Shown one piece after another: positions 10,228 through 19,505 of a DNA stretch of 64,000 bases; positions within the stretch are counted from its first letter, which is position 1; every line of letters begins with the position of its first letter. The stretch spans positions 19,878 to 83,877 of the forward strand of contig CANRWW010000005.1 in NCBI GenBank assembly GCA_947643665.1. Direction: 5' to 3'. The notes below the pieces were generated by a model that searched no databases, had not been told where the DNA came from, and saw only the letters and a list, made by a program, of their open reading frames with translations. This DNA is from an uncultured Porphyromonadaceae bacterium (lineage in GTDB: Bacteria; Bacteroidota; Bacteroidia; Bacteroidales; Muribaculaceae). Both the position numbers and the translations under genes were made by a program.

Positions 10228-11295
10228 TCAATACAAAATATCGTTTAGATTCAAGTTTAGATTCAGCATCAGGGTGGTGGCACCGGAATGTGGCTGGCCT
10301 ATGGCAAGGCCGACGTTGAATCTGCGCAGGTTCATGCCTGCGGCAAGTGAGAAACCAGAGACAAAACTACGTGCATATGTGCTCATATCGGTCCGGGTCT
10401 TGTAGTTGTATCCGAGGGCTATGTATAAGCGGTCGTTTGGAATAAAATCCACGCCGAATACCAGATGCCTGAAGAGGTTAGACATGAATTTGTCTTTTTT
10501 TACAAAAGGTTCATCCGATGTCCCGTCTCCTGTCTCATAAAACGGGAGATGCCATTTGGTCAGGTTCCAGGCTGTTATGGAGAATCTGATAGGAAGCCCT
10601 GAAAACATTTTTGCAATGCCGAGACGCACATCAACCGGCAGCCGGTCATATGATTGGTTGAACCGTTTCAACTGGCCTCCGAGATTGGCCACGACGGCTG
10701 AAAGCGATACGTCGTGGTCCGGGTCGTAATAGTTTATACCGAGGTCTGTGGCTATTGCGAATGCCGAGTATGCCTCGTAACTGCTATAGAGCATTTTCAG
10801 TGTTATGCCTCCGCGCAGACGGTCTGTGATATCATATGAAAAAGATCCGTTGAAATTTACATCTGAAGGTGAAAAAGATCCGTTGATATTGCCGGTTTCA
10901 TCTGTGGAGTTCATTTTTCCGTAACCGAAATACCTTATTCCGGCGCTCCACGCGGCACGCTCGCCGGCTGCACGGGCATAACGGACACCGGCGAAATTGG
11001 ATTCTCCCAGATAGTGCATATAATCTATGAGGATCTGGTTGTCCATTTCCGGGCCCAGCAAAGCCGGATTCTGGTCGGTGACGCTAAGTTCATCCTCCAC
11101 GGCGGTAATGTTTATGCCTCCAAGGCCGTAGATGCGTGATGAGGATGTGATATTAAGGTAGTTATATGCGTTTGATCCGTCTTGTGCCTTTATCTGGAAC
11201 AGGTGGCATGCAGTGGTGAGTACACAAATTGCCGCAAACGCAGCAAACCGTTCGCGAACAAGCCGTCCATACGCATTCTTGATATGAAATGTCAT
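10228..11295 (-). CDS. porQ: Type IX secretion system protein PorQ-like
   Basis: NYLNITSSSRIYGLGGINITA...DQNPALLGPEMDNQILIDYMHYLG; beta-barrel; gene order porQ-cmk-ispH. Confidence 0.8.
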   Translation of the reverse strand: MTFHIKNAYGRLVRERFAAFAAICVLTTACHLFQIKAQDGSNAYNYLNITSSSRIYGLGGINITAVEDELSVTDQNPALLGPEMDNQILIDYMHYLGESNFAGVRYARAAGERAAWSAGIRYFGYGKMNSTDETGNINGSFSPSDVNFNGSFSYDITDRLRGGITLKMLYSSYEAYSAFAIATDLGINYYDPDHDVSLSAVVANLGGQLKRFNQSYDRLPVDVRLGIAKMFSGLPIRFSITAWNLTKWHLPFYETGDGTSDEPFVKKDKFMSNLFRHLVFGVDFIPNDRLYIALGYNYKTRTDMSTYARSFVSGFSLAAGMNLRRFNVGLAIGQPHSGATTLMLNLNLNLNDILY

Positions 11296-11546
11296 CTATA
11301 ATAGGTATGTTGATGAACACAAGGAAATGCCTTGGACTTCCCTGAGTTATGATAATCCTTGTTTAATAAACGTGAAAACTAGGTTTCTATTACCTTGGCA
11401 ATATGATTTTTTTCTTTGGCCCCACAATTGCCGTGAATGGTGTTTTTGCACTTCGGTTTTGAAGCTACAGAGAGTAGGATATGCGAATTGCTTGTTTCGG
11501 TCATAATTTTTTTACGTCGGGAACCATTTATTCAGGGAAAATTTCT

Positions 11547-11554
11547 TACCTTTG
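11547..11554 (+). promoter_or_regulatory. Bacteroidetes-type -7 box (TAnnTTTG) for dapF
   Basis: TACCTTTG 29 nt upstream of ATG 11583; lies inside the extended ORF, supporting the downstream start. Confidence 0.6.
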
Positions 11555-11582
11555 CGGCGTCAAAAATCAGAGATATTTCGCT

Positions 11583-12470
11583 ATGAAATTCATTAAGATG
11601 CACGGCGCCGGAAACGATTACATCTATATCAATTGTCTGGATGGAACGTTTGGAGGCGACGATAGTTCGATTCTTGAAAACACTTCCCTTATTGGGGAAA
11701 TTTCGGAGCGCCTTAGCGACAGGCACTTCGGAATCGGTGCAGACGGGATCATACTGATCTTACCTTCCAATGTGGCTGATTTCAGAATGCGTATGTTCAA
11801 TGCAGACGGCTCTGAGGGACGGATGTGCGGCAATGCCACCCGGTGCATCGGAAAGTATGTTTTTGACAATCATTACACCGACAAGAAAGAAATAACGCTC
11901 GAAACCGCTTCGGGCGTTAAATATTTGACACTCCATACCGGTACGGACGGATTGGTTGACAGCGTTACTGTAGACATGGGCGTGCCTGTGCTTGAGCCGC
12001 GTGAAATACCGGTGGCAGTGGCAGAAAACGGTGATGCGAGCCATATTGATGTATCTGCACGAGGGGCGGATTTCATACTTACAGCAGTTTCCATGGGCAA
12101 TCCTCACGGAGTTGTTTTCGTAGACGAGATAACGGATGAGCTAGTGCATGGTGTGGGGCGTGAACTTGAGACTGATCCCATATGGCCGGATCGCGCGAAT
12201 ATAGAATTTGCACGTATGCTGGGTGATAACGCTATTGAGATGCGTGTATGGGAACGTGGCAGTGGGGAGACGCTGGCATGCGGAACCGGCGCCTGCGCTA
12301 CTGCTGTGGCTGCTATGCTCACCGGGCGCACTGCCGAACGTCAAGTAACCGTGCGGTTGATCGGCGGACAGCTTTCAATAAGATGGGACAGCATAAGCGG
12401 CCATGTATTTATGACAGGAGGTGCCACCACGGTGTTTGAGGGTGAAATATCGCTACAGTTCCGACAATGA
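11583..12470 (+). CDS. dapF: Diaminopimelate epimerase
   Basis: MKFIKMHGAGNDYIYIN, DGSEGRMCGNATRC, ERGSGETLACGTGACA. Confidence 0.95.
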   Translation: MKFIKMHGAGNDYIYINCLDGTFGGDDSSILENTSLIGEISERLSDRHFGIGADGIILILPSNVADFRMRMFNADGSEGRMCGNATRCIGKYVFDNHYTDKKEITLETASGVKYLTLHTGTDGLVDSVTVDMGVPVLEPREIPVAVAENGDASHIDVSARGADFILTAVSMGNPHGVVFVDEITDELVHGVGRELETDPIWPDRANIEFARMLGDNAIEMRVWERGSGETLACGTGACATAVAAMLTGRTAERQVTVRLIGGQLSIRWDSISGHVFMTGGATTVFEGEISLQFRQ

Positions 12471-12554
12471 TGCGATAGTGGCGTCATATGCCCGCCAGGG
12501 TAACGGTGGACTGGTAGCGGGGAGATTTGTTTTCCAAGATTATTTTCTGAGACG

Positions 12555-13787
12555 ATGTTTCATATAAACGACAACTTTTGCAGGCTTGCCGACAGCTATC
12601 TTTTTTCAGAGGTGGCGCGTCGCATAAATGTTTTCAAGGAATCTCATCCTGATGTGGAAATAATACGGATGGGGATCGGTGATGTCACACGTCCTATATG
12701 CGATGCGGCGGTAAAAGCCATGCATGCGGCAGTGGATGATGAGGCGGATGCCGCTTCATTCCATGGCTACGGCCCTGAACAGGGATATGCGTTTCTGCGT
12801 GATGCTATTGCCGAGAACGATTACCGTGCCCGTGGCGTTGAGATCGCGCCCGATGAGATATTTGTAAGCGACGGCGCAAAAAGCGACACCGGAAATATCG
12901 GTGATATCCTTGCCGTGGCAAACCGTGTGGCAGTGACAGATCCGGTTTATCCGGTATATGTCGATACCAATGTGATGGGAGGCCGTGCCGGTAGCCTTGT
13001 CGGAGGATGCTGGGATCGGATAATATATCTGCCCGTAACGGCAGAGAATGGTTTCGTGCCGGCTCTTCCGTCTGAAGTCGCCGATGTGATATACCTGTGT
13101 TACCCCAACAATCCGACCGGTACGACTCTCACCCGTGAGCAATTGAAAGTGTGGGTGGACTATGCCCGTGAGCATGGTTCGCTGATACTTTACGATTCTG
13201 CATATGAAGCATTCATCCGCGATGAAGATGTGCCCCACAGCATATATGAAATACCGGGTGCCCGTGAGGTTGCCATAGAATTCCGTAGTTTTTCGAAAAC
13301 GGCAGGATTCACCGGTATCCGATGCGCATATGCAGTGGTGCCTAAAGATCTCAAGGGACATACGGCAGACGGGAAAGAGGTTTCTATGAACCATCTCTGG
13401 AACCGGCGCCAGTGCACGAAGTTCAATGGAGCAAGTTATGTATCGCAGCGTGCCGCTGCTGCCATATATACCCCCGAAGGTAAAGTTCAGACACGTGAAA
13501 CGATTGATTACTATCTGCGTAATGCGTCTGTCATGCGTGAGTGGCTTATAGCTGCCGGGCTTGAAGTGTTCGGCGGGAAGAATGCGCCGTACGTTTGGAT
13601 AAAAACTCCCGGAGGTATGGATTCATGGAAATTTTTTGATATCCTTCTTGAGCGATGCCATGTGGCAGGAACTCCCGGTAGCGGCTTCGGTCCGGCCGGC
13701 GAGGGATATATCCGGCTCACGGCTTTCAATACTTACGAGAATACAGTGGAAGCGGTAAAACGTATCGCATCCGCGGATTTCAGTTGA
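12555..13787 (+). CDS. dapL: LL-diaminopimelate aminotransferase
   Basis: [65 protein letters not shown]. Confidence 0.95.
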   Translation: MFHINDNFCRLADSYLFSEVARRINVFKESHPDVEIIRMGIGDVTRPICDAAVKAMHAAVDDEADAASFHGYGPEQGYAFLRDAIAENDYRARGVEIAPDEIFVSDGAKSDTGNIGDILAVANRVAVTDPVYPVYVDTNVMGGRAGSLVGGCWDRIIYLPVTAENGFVPALPSEVADVIYLCYPNNPTGTTLTREQLKVWVDYAREHGSLILYDSAYEAFIRDEDVPHSIYEIPGAREVAIEFRSFSKTAGFTGIRCAYAVVPKDLKGHTADGKEVSMNHLWNRRQCTKFNGASYVSQRAAAAIYTPEGKVQTRETIDYYLRNASVMREWLIAAGLEVFGGKNAPYVWIKTPGGMDSWKFFDILLERCHVAGTPGSGFGPAGEGYIRLTAFNTYENTVEAVKRIASADFS

Positions 13788-13794
13788 CTTTATA

Positions 13795-13830
13795 CGGAGG
13801 CTCCTGAGGCAGACGCCTCAGGAGCCTCCG
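13795..13830. terminator. Strong hairpin, probable terminator
   Basis: CGGAGGCTCCTGAGGC-AGAC-GCCTCAGGAGCCTCCG, 16-bp perfect stem; no U-tract. Confidence 0.7.
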
Positions 13831-13913
13831 ACGCTATAGGTCTCTCTCTATATGGGATTCTCAGAAGATGATGGTACCCCATCCATTTATTCAATATTCA
13901 ACTCATTTAATTT

Positions 13914-16103
13914 ATGTCGTTACTTAGATTTAAAGTTGTGAAAGAGGCATCGGATCGTAAACCGGTGCATGTTGAAATCCCTTCAGAACGCCCGGAGCGT
14001 TATTACGGGGAAGCAGTGTTCAACCGTGAGAAAATGTTTGAATATCTGCCTAAGAAAACATACGACCAACTGGTTTACGCCATTGACAACAAGCAGCCTA
14101 TTTCACGTGAACTTGCTGACAGCGTGGCTGCGGGGATGCAGAAATGGGCTATTGATAATGGTGCCCGCCATTATACCCATTGGTTTCATCCTCTGACAGG
14201 CGGAACAGCAGAGAAACATGACAGCTTTATAGAGCATAACGGGAAAGGTGGAGTGGTAGAGGAATTTGACGGCAAACTCCTTGTACAGCAGGAACCTGAT
14301 GCCTCCAGTTTTCCCAATGGTGGCATACGCAATACTTTCGAGGCACGCGGCTATTCGGCATGGGACATATCGTCGCCGGTGTTCATCGTAAACAATACCT
14401 TGTGCATCCCCACAATATTTATTTCATATACCGGGGAGGCTCTTGACTTCAAGACACCTTTGCTGCGTGCCCTGAACGCGGTTGACGAAGCTGCTGCCGA
14501 TGTGGCCCGCTATTTCGACAAGGATGTCAAGCATGTCAATTCATATTTGGGATGGGAGCAGGAGTATTTCCTGGTAGATGAGGCGCTTTACAATGCACGT
14601 CCTGATCTGGTGCTTACAGGCCGCACTCTAATGGGGCATGAAAGTGCGAAAAACCAGCAGCTTGAGGACCATTATTTCGGGGCCATACCTTCACGCGTGG
14701 CTGCTTTCATGCTTGACCTGGAAATAGAATGCCATCGTTTGGGCATACCTGCCCATACGCGGCATAATGAGGTGGCTCCGAATCAGTTTGAGCTGGCGCC
14801 TATTTTTGAGGAGACGAATCTGGCCAATGACCATAACCTGCTTCTGATGTCGGTAATGAATGAAGTAGCGCGTCGCCACAATTTCTGTGTGCTGCTTCAT
14901 GAAAAGCCTTTCGCTGGGATTAATGGCTCAGGCAAGCATAACAACTGGAGCCTTGGCACAGACACCGGCACACTCTTGTTCGCCCCCGGCAAGACGCCAC
15001 GGGAAAATCTCCGTTTCATAACGTTTGTAGCCAATGTCATGGCTGCCGTTTATCATCACAACGGATTGCTCAAGGCCTCCATATCGTCGGCTACAAATGC
15101 CCACCGTCTTGGCGCCAATGAGGCTCCTCCAGCCATAATATCGATATTCACTGGCAAGCAGATAGCCGATATCCTGTCTAAGCTGGAAACAAGCACAGAA
15201 GATGAGCTGATCACACTAGGTGGCAAAGAGGGTATTGACATGGGTGTAGCCCAGATTCCCGAAATCATGCTTGACAATACCGACCGCAACCGCACGTCCC
15301 CGTTTGCTTTCACAGGAAACAGGTTTGAATTCCGCGCTGTGGGATCGTCGGCAAACTGTGCTTCGGCAATGATAGCCCTCAATGCCGTGGTGGCAGACCA
15401 GCTGAAACAGTTCAAGGCTCGTGTGGATGCCCGCGTGGAACGCGAGGAATCGCTTTACCATGCGATACTTGAGGAGGTGAAAAGGCTTATAGCAGAGGCC
15501 AAGCCGATTCATTTCGACGGCAACGGTTACAGCGAAGAGTGGAAGGCTGAAGCTGCTTCCCGTGGTCTTGACTGCGAGACATCCGTGCCAAAGATCTTCG
15601 ATGCGTACCTGCGTCCGGAGTCAGTCAGGATGTTTGGAGACACAGGCGTGTTCACCGAGTTTGAATTGCAAGCCCGTAATGAAGTTAAATGGGAGACATA
15701 CACTAAGAAAATCCAGATTGAGGCACGTGTGCTTGGCGATCTGGCACTTAATCACATTCTTCCGGTCGCTACACGATATCAGTCCATGCTTGTGGACAAT
15801 CTAGTCAAACTCAAAACTTTGTTCCCAGTTGCGAAAGGCAATGAGCTTACAGCCCGCGACCTTTCCACAATAGAGCGTTTGTCGGAACACATGTGTGTCA
15901 TCAAGGAGGAGACCGAACGGATGGTCAATGCACGCAAAACTGCCAACAAGATTGACTGCGAACGTGAGAAGGCAATCGCATACCACGACAATGTGGTGCC
16001 GGCAATGGAACGCATCCGTTACCATATAGACAAACTGGAGCTTATGGTTGACAATGAAATGTGGCCTCTGCCCAAATACCGCGAAATGCTCTTCATACGA
16101 TAA
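13914..16103 (+). CDS. glnN: Type III glutamine synthetase
   Basis: 729 aa; WFHPLTGGTAEKHDSF, GINGSGKHNNWSLGT, RNRTSPFAFTGNRFEFRAVG. Confidence 0.95.
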   Translation: MSLLRFKVVKEASDRKPVHVEIPSERPERYYGEAVFNREKMFEYLPKKTYDQLVYAIDNKQPISRELADSVAAGMQKWAIDNGARHYTHWFHPLTGGTAEKHDSFIEHNGKGGVVEEFDGKLLVQQEPDASSFPNGGIRNTFEARGYSAWDISSPVFIVNNTLCIPTIFISYTGEALDFKTPLLRALNAVDEAAADVARYFDKDVKHVNSYLGWEQEYFLVDEALYNARPDLVLTGRTLMGHESAKNQQLEDHYFGAIPSRVAAFMLDLEIECHRLGIPAHTRHNEVAPNQFELAPIFEETNLANDHNLLLMSVMNEVARRHNFCVLLHEKPFAGINGSGKHNNWSLGTDTGTLLFAPGKTPRENLRFITFVANVMAAVYHHNGLLKASISSATNAHRLGANEAPPAIISIFTGKQIADILSKLETSTEDELITLGGKEGIDMGVAQIPEIMLDNTDRNRTSPFAFTGNRFEFRAVGSSANCASAMIALNAVVADQLKQFKARVDARVEREESLYHAILEEVKRLIAEAKPIHFDGNGYSEEWKAEAASRGLDCETSVPKIFDAYLRPESVRMFGDTGVFTEFELQARNEVKWETYTKKIQIEARVLGDLALNHILPVATRYQSMLVDNLVKLKTLFPVAKGNELTARDLSTIERLSEHMCVIKEETERMVNARKTANKIDCEREKAIAYHDNVVPAMERIRYHIDKLELMVDNEMWPLPKYREMLFIR

Positions 16104-16176
16104 CAGATTATGCAAGACCGGCAATGAAGTCTTAAATATGGCTCCCTGCCGGTCTTGATGTTTCATATTATTCAGA

Positions 16177-18066
16177 ATGGAACAACTCAAACATGAATGT
16201 GGGGTGGCGATGATACGCCTCCGCAAGCCCTTGGAATATTATAGGCGGAAATACGGATCATACTCATACGCGCTCAACAAACTCTATCTATTGATGGAGA
16301 AACAGCACAACCGCGGGCAGGAGGGTGCCGGCGTGGGGGTAATAAAACTAAATTCAGATCCGGGACATGAGTATGTGTTCCGTGAACGTGCGCTCGGAGC
16401 CAATGCTATTACTGAAATATTTTCCAATATATTACCCCGGTTTGAACTGGAAAACACCGATGCGCAGCCCCCTTACGATGTGGAACGCTTTTCGCATTTT
16501 GTGGGTGAGATATATATGGGTCATCTCCGTTATTCAACAACAGGAAAAAGCGGTATCTCATATGTACATCCTTTCCTGAGACGCAATAATTGGCGGTCGC
16601 GCAATCTGCTTATGTGCGGGAACTTCAATATGACAAATGTAGATGAGGTTTTCCGTTCGATTGTGGCGAAAGGACAGCATCCGCGTATTTACAGTGATAC
16701 TGTGGTTTTGCTTGAACAGCTCGGGTATGCCCTAGATAAAGAGAACCACCGGTTATACAGGCAATTCCGCGGTGAGATGGAGGAACCTGAGCTGGGGCAG
16801 GCTATTGAAGACAATATAGATATCTCCAATGTGCTCAAAAGCGCCTCGGAGGAATGGGATGGCGGCTTTGTCATATGCGGTGCCACAGGGTCGGGAGACA
16901 TGTTTGTGCTCCGTGACCGCAACGGTATAAGGCCGGCTTTCTATTATATGGACGAAGAGGTTGTTGTCGTCGCATCTGAACGGCCTGTGATCCAGACCGT
17001 GTTTGATGTGCCATATGCATCGGTCTGTGAATTGGAACCGGGTAGTGCGCTTATGGTGAGTAGAAAAGGGGATGTTAAAATTGCCGATATTTTGGGTTGC
17101 GGTGAAAACCGCCGTTGCTCGTTTGAGCGTATATATTTCTCCCGTGGCAGTGACGCTGATATATATCATGAACGTAAGGAACTCGGACGTCAGCTTGTGC
17201 CAGAGGTTGTACGCGCCGTAAACGGTGACCTGGATCATACGGTCCTGTCGTTTATACCCAACACTGCCGAGGTTGCTTTCATAGGGTTAGTTGAAGGCTT
17301 TAACGAGTATCTGAATAAAACAAAGGCAGAAGAATTGATACGTATGCAGGCCGATGGAGCTTTAACGCCGGAAACAGTCAAGAAAACGCTTGATCGTAAA
17401 TTGCGGATCGAAAAAGTTGCCATAAAGGATATAAAGCTGCGCACTTTCATAGCAGAAGGGAATTCACGCAATGACCTTGCAGCACATGTATATGATGTCA
17501 CATACGGTTGTGTAGAGAATGACAAGGATTACCTTGTGGTAATAGATGATTCAATCGTGCGTGGCACCACCCTCAGGCAGTCAATTATAAGTATGCTAGA
17601 CCGGCTTCATCCTAAAAAAATAGTCATAGTAAGTTCTTCTCCGCAGGTGCGTTATCCCGATTATTACGGTATTGATATGTCGCGTATGAGTGAGTTCATC
17701 GCTTTCCGTGCGGCCATAGCGCTGTTAAAAGAGCGTGGTATGGAGAGTGTGATAAGGGCGGTTTATGAAAATTGCCTGCGTCAGATAGCTCTACCTGTGG
17801 AAGAGCAGATAAATGCTGTAAAGGGCATATATGAACCGTTTGTTCCGGAAGAAATTTCCCGTAAGATGGTTGCGATGCTTACGCCGGAGGGTACGAAAGC
17901 CGATATTGAGATTATTTATCAGAGTATGGAGGGGCTTCACCAAGCGGTGCCATCATGCCCTGGTGACTGGTATTTTTCCGGCGATTATCCTACTCCCGGA
18001 GGCAACCGTCTGGTAAATATGTCGTTTATAAACTACTACGAGGGAAATCCTGATAAGCGATCATGA
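16177..18066 (+). CDS. purF: Amidophosphoribosyltransferase (PurF family)
   Basis: HECGVAMI Ntn Cys; MEKQHNRGQEGAGVG; PRTase motif VVIDDSIVRGTTLRQSI. Confidence 0.88.
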   Translation: MEQLKHECGVAMIRLRKPLEYYRRKYGSYSYALNKLYLLMEKQHNRGQEGAGVGVIKLNSDPGHEYVFRERALGANAITEIFSNILPRFELENTDAQPPYDVERFSHFVGEIYMGHLRYSTTGKSGISYVHPFLRRNNWRSRNLLMCGNFNMTNVDEVFRSIVAKGQHPRIYSDTVVLLEQLGYALDKENHRLYRQFRGEMEEPELGQAIEDNIDISNVLKSASEEWDGGFVICGATGSGDMFVLRDRNGIRPAFYYMDEEVVVVASERPVIQTVFDVPYASVCELEPGSALMVSRKGDVKIADILGCGENRRCSFERIYFSRGSDADIYHERKELGRQLVPEVVRAVNGDLDHTVLSFIPNTAEVAFIGLVEGFNEYLNKTKAEELIRMQADGALTPETVKKTLDRKLRIEKVAIKDIKLRTFIAEGNSRNDLAAHVYDVTYGCVENDKDYLVVIDDSIVRGTTLRQSIISMLDRLHPKKIVIVSSSPQVRYPDYYGIDMSRMSEFIAFRAAIALLKERGMESVIRAVYENCLRQIALPVEEQINAVKGIYEPFVPEEISRKMVAMLTPEGTKADIEIIYQSMEGLHQAVPSCPGDWYFSGDYPTPGGNRLVNMSFINYYEGNPDKRS

Positions 18067-18121
18067 ATATTCAGGTTGACCGACCCACTTACGATATCCT
18101 CTTTTAAGAGTGTGTGAAAAA

Positions 18122-18150
18122 GGCGGTATGCCAAATTCTGACATACCGCC
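18122..18150. terminator. Hairpin, probable terminator
   Basis: GGCGGTATG/CATACCGCC. Confidence 0.6.
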
Positions 18151-18206
18151 GTCTGATTAATTATTTGTCATTCATATCTCCCATTTTGGGGGATAGATGG
18201 GATTAA

Positions 18207-19265
18207 TTAAGGATTCCACTGGGAGGCAACCATGCGCAGGCTGCTGCAACCGATAGTGCGGAGGTCAACAAGCTGGTTGAAACGGCAGTTGATATAGGAA
18301 AGAGCCTGGTCGAATGATACGTCAAGGGTGTTCAACTGGTTGTGGTCGCACAGCAGGCGTTGCAGATATGTCTGATTGCTGAGTGTCAGGCTTGTGAGGT
18401 CGTTGTATGAGCAGTCTACAAAGATGAGCTGGGGGCAATCCTCTATCTGTAGCGAGGTGAGGTCGTTGTATGAGCAAACCAGGTCCAGAAGTGCGGGGCA
18501 GTTGCGCATCCCGAGTGTGGTCATGTTGTTGTCTGAGCAAATGAAAGTGGAAAGCGACGGCAGGCCGCTGACAATGATAGTGGCGATCTGGTTGTCATCA
18601 ATGTTGAGGTTTTGCAGGTTCTCTACACCCACAAGTGTGAGGCCTGTCAGTTTGTTGTAACCGCAATATAGATTTTTCAGATTGGTGCAGTATTGGATAT
18701 TGAGTTCCTCAAGATGGTTGCCTTGGCAATTCAGTGTCTTGAGGGTGGTTGAGTTGGCTACATCAAGTTCTGCAAGACGGTTGTTGCTGATATTAATGTT
18801 CTCAAGCATAGGTGTTTCTGAGATATCAATATCTGTTATACGGTTCTTGTAGATGTTTAATGTATTAAGAGTGGAACATCCTGTAAAGTTAAAAGAGGAA
18901 ATCTTGTTGCGCTGGGCATCAATACGGGTGATGGATGAGGCGCCATTAAGATCAAGGGAGGTGATGGCGTTTCTTGAAACGTTCAATTTTTTAAGGGCTG
19001 TAAAGCCAGAGAGATTCAGTGAACCGGCTATATGCTTGTCACTCCATTCAATAGCGGTGATACGACCGTTTTCAACTGTCACTCCTTCCCATGAGGAAGG
19101 ATTTTTGAGATCGGTGATTTTGAGTGCTTCGGCATTAGTGGCGTGCTTTTCGCCAGGAAGTGAAAGGAACTGCTGCAGCTGACGCAACTCGTTTTTGTCA
19201 ATTTTCTGTGCTGATGCGGTCATACATCCTACCATGACTGCGATCAATAAAAGAGCTTTTTTCAT
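18207..19265 (-). CDS. Secreted leucine-rich repeat protein
   Basis: Signal peptide; about 10 repeats of the L..L....N.L..L form (e.g. LKTLNCQGNHLEELNIQYCTNLKNLYCGYNKLTGL). Confidence 0.85.
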   Translation of the reverse strand: MKKALLLIAVMVGCMTASAQKIDKNELRQLQQFLSLPGEKHATNAEALKITDLKNPSSWEGVTVENGRITAIEWSDKHIAGSLNLSGFTALKKLNVSRNAITSLDLNGASSITRIDAQRNKISSFNFTGCSTLNTLNIYKNRITDIDISETPMLENINISNNRLAELDVANSTTLKTLNCQGNHLEELNIQYCTNLKNLYCGYNKLTGLTLVGVENLQNLNIDDNQIATIIVSGLPSLSTFICSDNNMTTLGMRNCPALLDLVCSYNDLTSLQIEDCPQLIFVDCSYNDLTSLTLSNQTYLQRLLCDHNQLNTLDVSFDQALSYINCRFNQLVDLRTIGCSSLRMVASQWNP

Positions 19266-19391
19266 ATCTAAATAGTTGTTAGAGGTTTTCTATTTTCTTC
19301 ATTATCTCTGCTTTTATTCTATTAACATTTGCATTTAACAAAAGGTTGAGCCAGCTGTGAAATTCTATGTAAATTTTTGCACATGGTTATC

Positions 19392-19417
19392 GCAGTACAA
19401 TAATGCAGTACAATAAT
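19392..19417. repeat. Perfect 13-bp tandem duplication
   Basis: GCAGTACAATAAT x2 (19392-19404, 19405-19417). Confidence 0.9.
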
Positions 19418-19421
19418 AATG

Positions 19422-19460
19422 TGGCGCCGTGTCAAAATACTGAATATTGACACGGCGCCA
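19422..19460. terminator. Long hairpin, probable terminator for the ABC-F gene side
   Basis: TGGCGCCGTGTCAA(19422-19435)/TTGACACGGCGCCA(19447-19460), 14-bp perfect arms. Confidence 0.65.
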
Positions 19461-19505
19461 TTGTGGTGTTTATATAAGCTGTTTATATATGGAAGCGAGG
19501 GTATG

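Noticed and set aside
11481-11582. N-terminal extension of dapF in the ORF track
   Set aside because: A promoter -7 box (11547-11554) lies within it and the protein family begins at MKFIKMHGAGND.
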